In this document: positions 31,960 to 44,829 of the stretch, one piece after another
Layout: the number at the start of each line of letters is the position of its first letter
Numbering within the stretch: the first letter of the stretch is position 1
NCBI RefSeq assembly: GCF_003286085.1
Contig: NW_020825324.1
Location: 310,001-374,000, forward strand
Direction of reading: 5' to 3'
DNA: 64,000 bases
Source: Drosophila persimilis
Lineage: Eukaryota > Arthropoda > Insecta > Diptera > Drosophilidae
The notes under the pieces: model-generated
What the model was told of the DNA's origin: nothing
What the model saw: the letters and a program-made list of their open reading frames with translations, nothing else
Database searches by the model: none
Made by a program: the position numbers and the translations under genes

Positions 31960-33089
31960 GAGGGGGAACGTTGTGAGTTGCTGCGGACACCGCAACTCTA
32001 CGGTTATACCCGATACTAAGTCAGTATGGCTCTCCTCCGACAGACGCCGCTAATATTTAACGACACGACAAAGAGTGCGTGCGAGAGAGACAGAAAATCA
32101 GTCTGAGCGTGACGTCGGGCGCTGCGTAGCCACTGCAAATTGATTTGTTCCTTTTGGCTATAAAAATGATCTGATCTGATCCAGATTCAGCAATCTAATA
32201 GATATGGTCATTATCTATGATTCTGCGTTTTTAGTTTTCTCAAATCTGCAATATTGTGGATGCAACAGATTTTCGTACTTTGTGGGGGCGGATGGGGGTG
32301 GGGCGAAATTCTGAGATATACGTTTTATAGTGACATCTTAAAGGAGTGTGTGTACCAAATTTGGTTACTCTAGCCTTAATAGTCTCTGAGATTTGTGGTT
32401 GCCTCAGATTTTCGTCCTTTGCGGGGGCGGAAGGGGGTGTGGCGAAATTTGGACATGAAACGGTCAAGGTCCGATATCACAGGAGTGTGGATACCAAATT
32501 TGGTTGCTCTGGCTTTTATAGGTTCTGAGATCCTTGAACTCATATTTAGCAATTGGCAAAACCGACCATGAAACCTGTGTGTTAGAGTGAGACAGAGCGA
32601 GAAAGAGTGAAATTGTTTTCGTGATTCTGGCTGTAATAATTATACGATCTGGTTCAGATTTTGCACTCTAGAAGATATAGTCATCTTCTACGATTCTGCG
32701 TTTTTTGTTTTCTCGTATCTTTAAAATTGTGGATGCCACAGATTTTCGCCCTTTGTGGGAGCGGAAGTGGGCGGGGCAAAGTTTTGAAATATTTTTGTAG
32801 CAGTGACATATCACAGAAGTCTGGATCCAAAACATCGTTGCTCTAGCTCTTATAGTCTTTGAGCATTAGGCGCTGAAGGGGACGGACAGACGGACAGACG
32901 GACAGACGGACGGACGGACAGACGGACAGACGGACAGACAGACATGGCTCAATCGACTCGGCTATTGATGCTGATCAAGAATATATATACTTTATGGGGT
33001 CGGAAACGATTCCTTCTGGACGTTACACACATCCACTTTTACCACAAATCTAATATACCCCAATACTCATTTTGAGTATCGGGTATAAA
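31960..33089. mobile_element. DINE-1/INE-1-type (Helitron-derived) non-autonomous element
   Basis: The right part contains the conserved block GGCTATTGATGCTGATCAAG..ATATATACTTTATGGGGTCGG that I know from DINE-1/INE-1 elements (SGM in the obscura group). A central (GACG/GACA)n repeat spans 32879-32943. A 3' hairpin, ATACTCA-TTT-TGAGTAT, is at 33063-33079. A perfect 13-bp inverted repeat is formed by TATACCCGATACT (32005-32017) and AGTATCGGGTATA (33075-33087). No transposase is encoded, as expected for these elements, which use a Helitron/Helentron enzyme in trans. About 470 bp of the interior is duplicated, and a 139-bp segment is repeated again inside it. The left boundary is approximate. Confidence 0.88.
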
Positions 33090-33094
33090 AAGGC

Positions 33095-36000
33095 AGAAAA
33101 GCATTGACGTTGATTTTGATTACGAGTCGTAATTGCGAATCATTAGTACGTCCACCCCAATCGTCATCATTAGTGGAACGGCGAGTACAGCCGTACGTAG
33201 AGCTCGCTCTACGGTTCTACGGTTCTACGGTTCTACCGTGCTACGAGCCGGCAGTAGATATTCTTTACGCAAGTCACTGGCTCAGTTTTATGTGGCACTA
33301 ATTATTATGCCACTTACGTCTCCTGACAGACAATTACCGCAGAAATACGAGTAGTATCTACCGACGACTGACGACTGACGAGTGACGAGTGGGGAGTGGA
33401 GGAGTGGAGGAGGTGGCTGCAATTATGAATCGTTTCTTTGTCGAACCCAACACTTGGTGCAGCAGTAACTTGATGAATGGCTCGTCACTTGCCACAAAAG
33501 TGTCGTGACCGGTGACAGAAGTCCATTCCGAGCTCTTTAGGGGTCGTATGCAGGGCAGTGCAGGATGCTTAGCCACGTGCCGCATCAGATTGCAGGTTAC
33601 ATCCTGGGATGTGGCCCAATCTGATTGCTCCGAAGTCGAGTCGTGTCGTGCGGCTTGGATTGCCTTAATAGCCACAGCTACAGTAAGCTCTCTCTCAGGG
33701 GCGCAATATCTGCAGTATTAGCCCCGACTGGAGGGTTCCAGGAATGTCCCTAATATCTAGGAATCCTCGAAATGGAAAACCACTTCGGATGAATTCCCGC
33801 AATATCCTTAAGGCTTCGCCGCATTCCAGAAACATCAATTTTGTGCAAGTCCCTTCCACGAATTTCCATATTAATCTGAGTCGAGCTTCGGCTGGCTCCA
33901 TTCCAGGAACAGCGGCCACAGATGGGTTTTGCATTTGCGCTTGCCTTCCCGGAATCGCCTTGTTGTGCTTTTCGGGGAACAACAGACAGCAGTAAGTCGC
34001 CACAGAATGTTGCACCGCGATGGGAGTGCAGCTAGAAGCAATTGTCACTTCAATAAGCTTCAATAATGCTGCCTTCCCGCTCCTTTCTCTCTCTCAGCAG
34101 CAAGGTAATCGCCATCGAAATGGCTGCTGGTGCTACTCCTTAGAGCGGACAGCTGTACGCTCTTTACGCTCCCGTGAGCTTATTTTTAATTATCCGCCGC
34201 ATTCCAGGAAAAAACCGCAGTCATGACAGCCAGATGGCAATACATTAATTCGTTTTCATTCCACAAATAAAGCGCATATGACGCAGGGCGTTTCTGTTGA
34301 TTCCACCGCATAAAATGGATATCTGTGCAGGCGACGCATCAAATGTCACATTAATTTGTTGCACTTCACTGAATGTGCACGCAGGCACTGGCCAAAACCC
34401 GTAACAAATTGCCGAGGCAGTGAGGCGGGATAATTGGCAGGCCAGGATGAAGCCAGCGATGCCATGAGAGATCTCCACGAAATCGATGCCCAAGCCAACC
34501 GAGGGGCTCTGCTGCATGTCAAAACGGTCCAAGGAAAAGTGTGAAACTAAAGCAGAAACGATTTTGGGTTCGGGAATGGGGAGAGGCAGCGGCAGCTGCT
34601 ACAAGGAGTCATGGGACATCCCCATCTCTGGGGCTGCAGCGGTGCCTTTTGGAAGAGGGATGTAGGATGTATACTACTCGTAAAAGTGCAAAGGACTTGG
34701 AAGAAATAGCCACCAACGAGACCTTCCAATGGTCTCAGATTTGTAGAGACATTTAAAGAGACTTTCCAGCTAATTATGTGGGGAAAGAACATGGGAAATC
34801 CTGACATGCTTTGGGTTTTACCATTGGAAAAAAGAGCCCTACCCTTTAGCTGCCATTAAAAGTCAAAGTTCAAGGGAAATTAAGTGCGCATTAGCCCTGT
34901 CATTGATGGAATATGCCGCGGGGGCACACAAAGGCTCCCTCCCCTTGCCCACCGATAGGCACAATATAATGAAAGCCTGCCAGTCGGACGCGTGGGTTTT
35001 GATAATTGAACATCGGAGTTGCTGCGGCTCGGAGGAGTCCAGGACAGGTCCAGGTGGATAGGTAAATTTCCAGGACACGGAAATGTCTCTCTGTCTGTCC
35101 ATTGTCCATCTCTGAAATTAGTGGCCATGCGAATGGGATTCTCGACATGCCAACGATTCAGCGAAGAGTTCTGGTTCAGGATGTGCACATGTTTTGCTCT
35201 CCTGACATTTTTCTGGGTAATTAGAGTTTCATGTTTCGGCATCAAAAACAGGCGCCAAGCGGAAGTTGCTAGCAGCAACACACGAAATGGCAGGAAGAAG
35301 GGAAGGGGAAGGGGAAGGGGAAGCAGAACGAACGTGTTGCTTAATTACACGCATTACCAAATATCACACATACGCCATGTGGCCGGGCCTCCGAAAAAAA
35401 AAAACGGGGCAGAAAAGGCAAGGAAAAAAGTAAAGCAGAAAACGTGAAGCGAGGCGAAAGGCCAAGAAGAAAGCATTCTCAAAGTATTTGATACCCTGTG
35501 CGGCAGTAATGAAGATACTTTTCAGAGGGATAAACAGAGATACGATCATCCTCGCGGGGTGTTCCCTAGGAAGAGCCTCTTTAACCGAACTCAAGAAATG
35601 ATCAGGAGTGTGATCGGACTGCCCTGCCCTTCCGGAAGGTGCATCCCCGGGGGCCAGTCCGGCCGGGGGTCCCTGAAAGTCGATAACCCTAAATGGCCCC
35701 AAGAGCAATAGAGAGCGAAAAGCAAATGCAATTTAATAGCCGGGTAGACCGAACATCCCGTGTGGCAGTGCAACGGCGATATTCAGATTACACGATACGC
35801 GACGGTGGATGTGGATGTGGATGCCACACCCTGCGTCTAGGCTCCATCCATTTGGGGGGGTCCTGCGGCCCTCACGTCGCACATTAATGGCACTCACGGA
35901 GGGGGCGGGGCGCAAGAAAAACCAGCACAAAATAATTGTTTTCCGTTGGGCAATAATTTTCTATACCTTTAGTCGCTCCCATACCCCCAATCCCAATCCC

Positions 36001-36395
36001 AATCCCATTTCCATTCCCTTGGCACTTGCTTTGCCCCTCAATAAAAACGTGTGTGGGCGTGGCAGGAAAGAGGAGTGTGGGGGGGGGGGGGGGGACGAGT
36101 GTACTTTATTTCGCCCAACAAATTGAGTTAAGTGTAAAAATACAAAGGGAATAATAAAACAACAGCAAATGCAAAAAGCCAAGCCCTTTGCTAAGTAGCA
36201 AACGAGAGAAATGAGAACGAGGGGAACGAGGGGAACAGGTGGAGTACGAAAAGGGGGGGCAGGTGGCAGGGAAGCCGTAACAGATTGAGATACTGAGGGC
36301 AATCTCTAATGGAACAAATGAAAGTGCAACAAAATAGGGGAACCAATTGAAGTGGAACACAAGAACGGAACAAATGAAATTGAAACATAGAAACG
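33095..36395. other. 3.3 kb without a recognised gene
   Basis: Small repeats include CTACGGTT x3 near 33210, GACGA(C/G)TGA units near 33360, recurring CATTCCAGGAA words between 33730 and 34210, GGGAA repeats near 35300 and G16 at 36079-36094. Only anonymous ORFs. Confidence 0.5.
36079..36094. repeat. G16 homopolymer
   Basis: Sixteen consecutive G. Confidence 0.9.
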
Positions 36396-36399
36396 AAAG

Positions 36400-36720
36400 G
36401 GTTTTATGTAAAACGTTTGCACATCACCCTTGGAACAATTGGAATGAACCAAAGGGGAACAGTTGGTTAAGGGCTTTATTTGAAGTGTTTAATGAAGTCT
36501 TTTGGAACAATTGGAATGACACATAAGGGAACAGTTGCTAGTATAACACTTAGGGGTTTAATTGAAACGTTTGCTGATCACCATTGGAACAGTGGAATGC
36601 AACACAAGGGAATAAATGCGAGTACAACACCAAGGGTTTTAATTGAAACTTTTGCAGATCACCCTTGCAACAATAGGAATGAAACATAGGGGAAAAGTTG
36701 CGAGTAGCACACTAAGGGAA
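36400..36720. repeat. ~80-bp diverged tandem repeat, about 4 copies
   Basis: Units share ATTGAAACGTTTGC.GATCACCCTTGGAACAATTGGAATGA.ACA.AGGGGAACAGTTG-type sequence. Landmarks at about 36415, 36490, 36570 and 36651 give a spacing near 75-81 bp. A weaker fifth copy may precede it. Confidence 0.75.
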
Positions 36721-36729
36721 ATGGTACAA

Positions 36730-38475
36730 GAGGACCGCAGTAAACACTAGGAGAACAAATGGAAGTGAACGAAGCAAGTCCCAGACAAAGCATTTAACTT
36801 TTGAAATAATGCAAAGAGAACGAACGAAAGTTGAAACACCATCTCAGATCAGGTGGCACGTGGAAATGGAACAGCAAAATGCGTAGTTTCTTATGCGCTA
36901 CGAAAATCTATCTATCAGGCATTTGGGTTCTGGATTCATGATGTAATTTTAATGCTCCCCCGTTATGCCGTTCCTCCAGAGGTCTTTGTTTGTTAACATC
37001 CCACAGCCACACACCCATCCCATCTCGCTCCCTCTCTCTGGGTGTGTGTCTCCCTCACTCCGCCTTCACTTGACACACCGTTAATGAGGCCACAAAACGA
37101 GCCCTCAAATGACCAACAAAAAGTGAGACAACAAAAGCAAAAGACACTCGCTCGAAAGACGCCACAAAAACATTGTTGCGGCGGCAATTGTCTTGTTTCT
37201 TGTAGAGGCAGGTGTGGGAGGGGGAGCTGCCACAATGTTGCATCCTCTTCGAGTTGGGCCCCATTTAGAGGTAATTTTATGGTGCCCGTTTACCGAAAGC
37301 ATCAAGCATCATTCCATTCCACCAACAGCAGCCGAAAGAAACTCCACTTCGGAATGAAATGCCTTTTTAAAACAAGAATTATTAGCCCCTGCTCTGGCCT
37401 TGGGGCTGGCCGACTCATCCGCCTCTAAACTACTGGAAAGAGGGAGCTGGGGGCTTTTGCCCTTAATTCCATTTCCCATTTCCATTCCAAGCAAAAAAAA
37501 ACAAAAAGAAAACCAAGTGTAAACTTTCCTCTGCCGGGACGAAGGACGAATCTGTGCGCCTTAGTTAGGGGTCTTATGTGGCGCGATAAATGGCTGGCTG
37601 CCCAGCCACACACATGCTTCGGTTTAGGGAATTGCGGTCAGGGGATTTCCGCAGAGAGGGAGAGGGAGAGAGCTCCACAATGTTGGCCAAGGGTTTGACT
37701 TTGATTTTGGCCAAAGTCGTGTCTCTCTTCGCCATTTTGCGGCCAAGGATACATGTGCCTTAAAGGCAAATGGAAAAACAGAGACTCGGCGAAACGACTA
37801 GGGGAAGTCCACTGAAAGAGTAGGAGATGCTTAAAGAAAGGTATCTGCAGTTCAGGGAAGGTCTACCAGGAGGGCTCAGGGCATTAGCGAAAGCAGCATC
37901 ATGTGTTCCCCGAATCCATCAGCATTTGCTTGGAAGCCACTACCCGAATACCTTTCCGAGCAACAAAATAAACATAAAAACTCTAATTAATTTGGAAGCC
38001 CACACACACCCCCAAACACAGTCGGGAGTGAAAAATATTCATCTTATCTACGGAAGGGAATAGCTCCCATGGCGCATAACCCAAAGAATTTTTCCATCAT
38101 TTTTATGGTAAATGAAAACATTTGATAATGGAAATTGTTTGGAAAATTAACTGCAGCTGCAGCTCTCGACCCCAGCAGGGGCGAAAATGGAAAAGCACAA
38201 GTTTATTACACAGAGAGAAAGAGAGATATGGAGGGAGAGAAGAGGAGAGTAAGAGAGTTTTGCGGTTGGAAAATATTCTGCAACTGCAATTTTCCTTTGC
38301 ATTCCATTTTCTTCTACCTTTTGCAAAAGAAAAACCCCTCTTTCAATTTTGTTTAGAATTTACTTCAGTTTTAAATTGTTTTTCTTTTTTTATAATAAGA
38401 TTACAAAAAAAACATCAAAAAAGAGAATTTATGTTTTATGCATTATTAAATATTAATAAACAAATAAATATATTA
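36730..38475. other. 1.7 kb without a recognised gene
   Basis: No coding or RNA gene was recognised. Overlapping ORFs of 60-140 codons have no recognisable domain. Confidence 0.45.
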
Positions 38476-38479
38476 TCTT

Positions 38480-38970
38480 TAAGCACTCGCCACTCGCTGG
38501 TGCCTCGACGAAAACATTGCCACTCGTTGGTTTGTCCTTCAATTTCATAGCTAGTCCCTTCGCAGATTTGTATCTCTTATTTAGATACCCTTCCATGGCT
38601 CTAAGTAATCCAATGAATTATAGAAATATATAGATAGTGTCTCTAGCCACTCGCCACTCGCTGGCTCTCCTGCCTCATGTGCCCCTCGACAGAAACATTC
38701 CCACTCGCTGGTTTGTCCATCAATGAAATTGTATTCTTTTCGTTCATAATCCTTTAAATGGCTCTAAGTAGTCCCATGAATTATAGAAATACTCTCTCCA
38801 CATTATAGTGCCTCTAGCCACTCGCCACTCGCTGGCTCTCCTGCCTCATACATGCCTCGACAGAAACATTCCATGTACTATCTACTCTTTTCGCCGATTT
38901 GTATCATTTCATGGCTATAGGCAACCCCTTGATTTATAGAAATACTCTCTCCACATTATAGTGCCACTAG
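38480..38970. repeat. ~170-bp tandem repeat, about 3 copies
   Basis: ACTCGCCACTCGCTGG recurs at about 38484, 38648 and 38818. Each copy is followed by CCTCGAC(A)GAAAACATT, CACTCGYTGGTTTGTCC, GGCTCTAAGTA(A/G)TCC and GAATTATAGAAATA. The last copy is truncated. Copies are about 80-90% alike by eye. Confidence 0.8.
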
Positions 38971-38974
38971 TCCA

Positions 38975-39677
38975 TAATTTGTTGTATTTTTTCGTGCAGT
39001 ATAAATCATGATTAAACAAAAAACAAAAGGCATTCATGTCGGCCTCAAAGTCACCGAAAAGAGAGGACATTCAACTAACGATTGACACGTTTTGTGCCAG
39101 CAAATGGGGCAACGAGACGCACAGGTAGGCGACCCTCTAGAGGCGCTCCCTGGACCGGAGGAGACCCTGTCACTGAGCCACCCTTGAGTGGGGTCCTGTG
39201 CGTGAGTGATCCAAGAAAATCCAGACAAATTGCCGTGCATCAATTTGATGCTGCATTTTGTCATCAAAATATATTGACGAGGCTCTCTATCTGCTTTAAG
39301 CACCGAGAAGGATAGCAGCGTCTGTGCCTAGGACTTAAATGGCAATCATGAGAGTCGAGTCCTTAGCTAACCTGCGGTTCATTGCCCTCAGCGAGTGGCG
39401 CCCTCGGTGTGGCGTTAATCAGACTCGTGGCGTAAAAGAATAACCCAAATCAGAAGCGATTTGTATGTCTTTATCTTTAGTGTCCTTCGTCCTTCGTCCT
39501 TCGACCTCACGGGGCGCCGCTCCTCTGTCATCATTTGTTGCATGAGTAATCGCATGGTAAAGTGCCTGCAAATGGGCTCCTGGTCTCTGTGGCTGTGCCC
39601 ATGATTTGATGGGGGTTGCAACATGTTGCAACTAGATGCCACCACCTCTGGTACACTTTTTTGCGCCACATTTAAGC

Positions 39678-39717
<40 letters not shown>

Positions 39718-40300
39718 CTCTTGAATTGTTATGAGCGGACATAAAAACAGAGAAGGCGAGATATGGCAAGCGATAAAGCGATGCATGCCGCACATGCCGC
39801 ATGGAAATGCAACACCACATGTGTGTGGGGGGGGGGGGTGGTCATAACTTGAGGCGCCATTTAACTGCATTGCGTGTCGGGCGTCCCGAATGAGGGCAGA
39901 AACGACACCGAATTGTGGCAGAGATATCCAGGAGAACAGGTGCCCTCAAGTGGCCTCAAGAGCCCTCAAGAGAGCCATGCATGTATCCCGAATATCCAGA
40001 AAGACATGACTTGAATGTACCCCGGCACAAGCCAACGGATGTATCCCCAAAAGATACTCGGCACAGTGGCATCTTCCGACGTCTTCTGATCATCAAGCAA
40101 CAACCCCATCTGGCACATTCAAGCCATTATCTTGGGGTCTTGGCTTTTGGGCTTTTGATAACAGCACAACAGAGAGAGCGAGAGAGAGCGAGAGAGAGAC
40201 ATCTGTGACCAGCAGACGCTGGCGTATCGTATGACCAGCCAAAAGGGGGGACACGTCATCCCTAGATCAGAGAGAGACCCAGAGTTTGATAAGCAACGAA
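38975..40300. other. 1.3 kb without a recognised gene, upstream of the SDR gene
   Basis: It holds a (CT)n tract at about 39680-39714 and a G-run near 39825-39837. The short GAGA tract near 40170-40198 lies about 150 bp upstream of the SDR promoter and could be a GAGA-factor site. No gene was recognised. Confidence 0.45.
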
Positions 40301-40304
40301 TCAA

Positions 40305-40341
40305 ATAAAACCCGCTAACCTGCAGAGAGAGCCACTCAGTT
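40305..40341 (+). promoter_or_regulatory. Probable TATA/Inr core promoter of the SDR gene
   Basis: ATAAAA lies at 40305-40310. TCAGTT (Inr consensus TCAGTY) has its A at 40338, so the TATA-like box sits at -33 to -28, the expected distance. It predicts a 28-nt 5' UTR before the ATG at 40366. The assignment rests on spacing and motif match only. Confidence 0.5.
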
Positions 40342-40365
40342 GTGTGTCGGTCGTGGCGGAAGAAC

Positions 40366-41500
40366 ATGGAACGTTGGCAGAATCGTGTGGCAGTGATAAG
40401 TGGCGCCAGCTCGGGCATTGGGGCCGCCTGTGCCCGTCTACTGGTGGCCGCTGGACTGCAGGTGGTGGCTCTGGCCCGGCGCACCGATCGGCTGGAGCAG
40501 CTGCGCCAATCGCTGCCGCAGGAGCAGCAGAAGCTCTTCCATCAGCGGACGTGCGACGTCTCGCAGGAGTCGCAGGTGAATGGCACCTTCGAGTGGATCG
40601 AACGGGAGCTGGGGGGCATCGATGTGCTGATCAACAATGCGGGCATTGTCCTGGGCGGCCAGCTGATCGATATGCCCACCCAGGAGATCGGCAATGTCCT
40701 GCAAACGAATCTCATGGGCAGCATCTACTGCACGAAACTGGCCGCTGGCAGCATGCGGCGCCGCCAGGTCCCAGGACATTTGTTCTTTGTGAACAGCACC
40801 GCCGGTTTGGCCGGCTACAAGCCGGATCCGGCCGATGAGAGCCTCAATGCGTACACCCCCAGCAAATTCGCCCTCACGGCGGTCCACGAGATATGTAGAC
40901 AGGAGCTCATAGCACAAGGATCTAGGATCAAGACAACGGTGAGAAAATTGAAGATCTGCTGCTCTGGGGGATCTTTGTAGCGCGTCATGCAGCAGCGCCC
41001 CACGGTTGGACTGTTGTTGGACTTCTAGTGTTTTCAAGAGATTTATGAATGAAATCATTTTAGACAATATTTATGGGATTACAATCGTCATAGAGATCAT
41101 AGAAAAGAGATCTTTTACTCCATAACAAGAGTATTTTCTTCCCTTTGAGAGATCACTTCTTATAAATATCATTTCTTATGGTTATTCATTGATGTTCTAG
41201 CTCTGGATTTCGTTCCACAGCTGCTCCCTTTCTTACAGTTCCTTCATTGGAAATCTCAATAGTTTATTATAATTTATTCGGTAATTTTCGAGTCATTCCT
41301 AACAGAAAATCTGTTATTTTCAGAGCATCAATCCCGGTTGGGTGGCCACCGAAATCGTGCCAGACGAAACCAAAGAAAAGCTGGGCGATGTGATACTCCA
41401 GGCGGACGATGTGGCCCAGGCAGTGCTCTATGCCCTCTCCACGCCGCCCCATGCCCAGGTGGAGCAGATAACGCTGCGAGCCGTTGGCGAATACTTTTGA
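40366..41500 (+). CDS. Short-chain dehydrogenase (farnesol dehydrogenase-like), two exons
   Basis: Exon 1 is 40366-40938 and exon 2 is 41324-41500, with a 385-nt phase-0 intron (ACG|GTGAGA .. TTTTCAG|AGC). The product is 249 aa, the usual size of a classical SDR. It shows the Rossmann motif GASSGIG at 13-19, ARR at 37-39 after strand 2 (favouring NADP(H)), NNAG at 90-93, N115, catalytic S144, Y163 and K167 (YxxxK), and the NPG motif at 194-196. All four catalytic residues are present, so it should be active. It resembles the insect group that includes mosquito farnesol dehydrogenase and the fly CG10962/CG9150-type genes. The substrate is inferred only (farnesol or related alcohols). There is no signal peptide, so it is probably cytosolic. 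The start has AAC before ATG. A 209-codon minus-strand ORF is a shadow. Confidence 0.93.
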
Positions 41501-41637
41501 TAAGAGAGCACCCCACCGCCCCCCCCTCCAGATAACAGATTAAACAAAGCCCCACACCACCCCGTAGTGGCTGTAAGCACTGTAATCGACACTCATTGGC
41601 AATCAAATGAGAGAGAGCAATGAGAGGGGGAAACGAC

Positions 41638-41701
41638 CTCAGATACAGATACAGATACAGATACAGACATTCAAGTGGGAAGGTGTTTTCCACACTTCCT
41701 A

Positions 41702-41742
<41 letters not shown>
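41638..41742. repeat. (AGATAC)n and (CT)n tracts in the SDR 3' region
   Basis: AGATAC hexamers at 41638-41667 are followed by a long CT tract at about 41701-41742. Confidence 0.9.
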
Positions 41743-41745
<3 letters not shown>

Positions 41746-41847
41746 GTGTTCCATTTCGTATTACTTTTATTTTTATTGTAACTGTTATGATTATTCGACT
41801 GTTGTCGACCTGTTCTTTCGGTTAGTCAACAATTCTGTGGCCCAATC

Positions 41848-41875
41848 AATAAATCAGTTTTAATAATTTAATAAA
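41848..41875 (+). promoter_or_regulatory. Candidate poly(A) signals of the SDR gene
   Basis: Two AATAAA hexamers (41848-41853 and 41870-41875) lie about 350 nt after the stop. The intervening 3' UTR would include GATACA and (CT)n repeats. Confidence 0.4.
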
Positions 41876-41879
41876 CGAA

Positions 41880-44820
41880 CCGCAAAATGGGCCTCGAATC
41901 GACGTCAATTGTGCAACGTGGTCCTGCGAGATTTACAGATATTTACCTCATCCTGCCTCAGCGCTGAAGCAAAAAGTAAAGCACGAGCAGGCACGAGAGT
42001 GCAAAAACAAAATAGTATATCTTTGTATCCGATTCTAAGCACTTCTATGTGGAAAAGGCAGAAGATACGATTGCCAGCATCTCTATGAGAGGCTATTGGA
42101 TATCGGCCGATGGGGAATATGTAATAAGAAGAGTCTATGGGGATATGGCGAAGGATCTATGGCGCATATCTTCCAAAAAGGTAATTTTTAAAGGAAATTC
42201 CCTAGATAAAGGAATAAATATTGACATATATATATTGCTGAGATTTCGAATTGTTTTTAATTTGTGTATAAATTGGGAAACCCTCTAAAAACTGGAGATA
42301 CTATTACAAAGGGCCAAGTCCTTTCCAAAGGCCATTTGATGAAAGCTCTCGGCTGCATATTTTTAAATAAGTTTTTGGAAAACAATTTGTGTGATTAAAT
42401 GAAGTCAGACACATGTCTGGATGTTCCACCACCAACCCACCATCCATCCATCCATCCATCCATCCATCCGTCCGATCTGCCACAAACTTTTTAATACACT
42501 TTTAGATGCGGCAGCGGCGTAGTTTTTGGTTTAGCCAGAAGTTTTTGTACACAAAGAGAGGGGGGGAGACATAATTATAGAATTCCATATGGGAAAGCCA
42601 GAAATCTAGAGCTTAAGGCTTATAGGTGGCCACACACACTCGTGCTCGTATCTGTGTGATAATATCGCTAGACATACGATTCGGTGCTTCATTGTGGAGC
42701 CTGTAATTGCATTCGCCAGTCGCAAGGCGAGAGGGGGGCACTGCCAAAAGCTTCAAACCGTTTTTAAGTCAAGAATATCAAGGATATCAAGGACCAGGCC
42801 CAGACCCGCCGTCCGCAACATAATTATTTTTATTTAATTTGTGAAAAGTCGCGGAATTTATTTTTATTAATTTTTTTTGGGGAATCTTTTAATGACAGGA
42901 CACCAAAGAAATTTTTGGAGGCCTCGAAAAAGTTTTTATGTGTTCCAAGACCCGCATTTCTCATGATTTCTTCGAGGAAATACTGAAAAATCCTTGGGGA
43001 AATATGTTCCCAAAAGAGAGCAATTTTGGACCCAAAAAAAGAGCCACGTATTACATTTCCCCATCAAGGGTATTCCCGTCGTCGTTTTACAGCCTCCAGT
43101 TTTGTGTTTTTGTGAAATTCCAGACGGAAGGAGGATGGCGCGAGTCTTGCGTGTGTGTGGGCCTTGCCTGCGAGTTTTCCCAAGGACTGTCTGCCAGTTA
43201 GACAAGTTTCTCCCTTTGTGTTTCTGCCCCCACTCCCCCCCCCCCATCCACCAAACACACAGGAAAACTGCCTCGGCACTTCACTCATTTCCGGCATTTT
43301 GTTTTAATTAAATTTATAACAAATGTCATATATGGCGGCAGAAGTTTTATATCCTCCACGTCCTCCCTCTCTCTCGGGTACCAGCAGGCCATAGCCATTG
43401 CAGTTTTGTTTGGGGACTCTCTCAACAGCCGCGAAAACTATCAAGCCAAAAGCTGAAGGTCCCATGGGGCCTTCAACGGATTAAATTTGTAATTTATGCA
43501 GTAGATGCGGGCCATTAAGGAGACATGGTCTTAAATTTTGAGGTAAATTAAGTTCATAAATTGTGGCAGAACGTCGGCTGGCTCTCGCTCTCTCTTTCTG
43601 CCCCGATGTGGCTTAGCTCTTTGGAAAATTTCTAATAACAATATTTCTTTCAATTATTTGCCCCCCTCTCCATTAACCTTTGGCCGACGCCCAAAAATTG
43701 TGCTCGTAATTGCATTTAAGAGAAACTCCAACGAAAAGTAGTTTGATTTTCATGGATTTTTCCGGCCAGAGGCAATTTTTAATTTCATTTTCGAGCAGGA
43801 GGCTCTCATGTTTATGGCATTTTTAGGCCACTCGACTGGCTTCGAACCTTCTATGGCTTTTGGCCCGGTCAAATGTGACCATCGTGTTCCATCGTCCTTC
43901 CGTTGAATGCAATCTGTGGAGGATGCATTGTTGTTGTTCGTTTCTCTGGTTCTCTCTGGCATCGACATACACACTTTTGGGGGGCACACGGCATACGGTT
44001 GCTTCTGGGACCAAAGGCTCTTCGACTCTTCGGCTATTCGGCTCCCCCCCTCTTTCCCTCACACAAACAAAGGCCGACCATATTCTGCCTGTCTCAGAAC
44101 CAAACCAAGATTCAGCAGCGACAAACTCCAGAGTACCAACTTGGCTGTGAATCGTCTGCCTGGGGTGGAGGCATTTGAAATACTCGTATTAATTTCCATT
44201 TTCCATACAATGCCAGGCGACTCCAACGGGCTGCCAGGGGCTTTCGCCCCAGAGGAGGCACAAGGCAGGGATTGATGGGAGTCCCCAATGCGCACACAAA
44301 ATCCGTTCAAATAATAAATACACATAAACGCCAATCAAGTGGCACACATACACAGGTATCCAAAGAGTTGGGGAGAGCGAAGGGCCAGGGACTGGCACAG
44401 GGCCAGAAAAAACATTGACATATGCATGTGGCAATAGTCGTTCCGTTTGCATTGCATTTGCATTTGGGGAAGACAAAGGAAGTGTCTGCTCAACGGATAC
44501 AATGGCTGCAAGATACATTTGTCGATGGCTAAAGTGGCATTAGGCTTAGAGCTTCGTAATTTCGTAATTTCATAATTGAATCGAGGGATGGCCGCAATTG
44601 TGATTGCTCCTAATCCTTGAGCTTAGCAAAAGGTGGGCAGTAAACAAAATAAATTATTACCGATTCGATGCCAAGAGCTCTTGAGGCCTTTGTGGGGCAG
44701 GCAGATGGTCATTTTCGTGGGTCTAAGCTCTAAGCTGCCAATGAATGGCATTTTAATCCTTTAATTGTTTTGTAAATGTTTCGATTTTAGTTGAAATTCA
44801 TAGAGAAAATTCATGAATTC
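41880..44820. other. 2.9 kb without a recognised gene
   Basis: It contains (CCAT)n at about 42440-42470. ORFs are short or anonymous. Confidence 0.5.
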
Positions 44821-44829
44821 ATTGAATTT

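Noticed and set aside
40438..41067. 209-codon minus-strand ORF
   Set aside because: It is antisense to the SDR gene, whose catalytic motifs and splice sites are clear.
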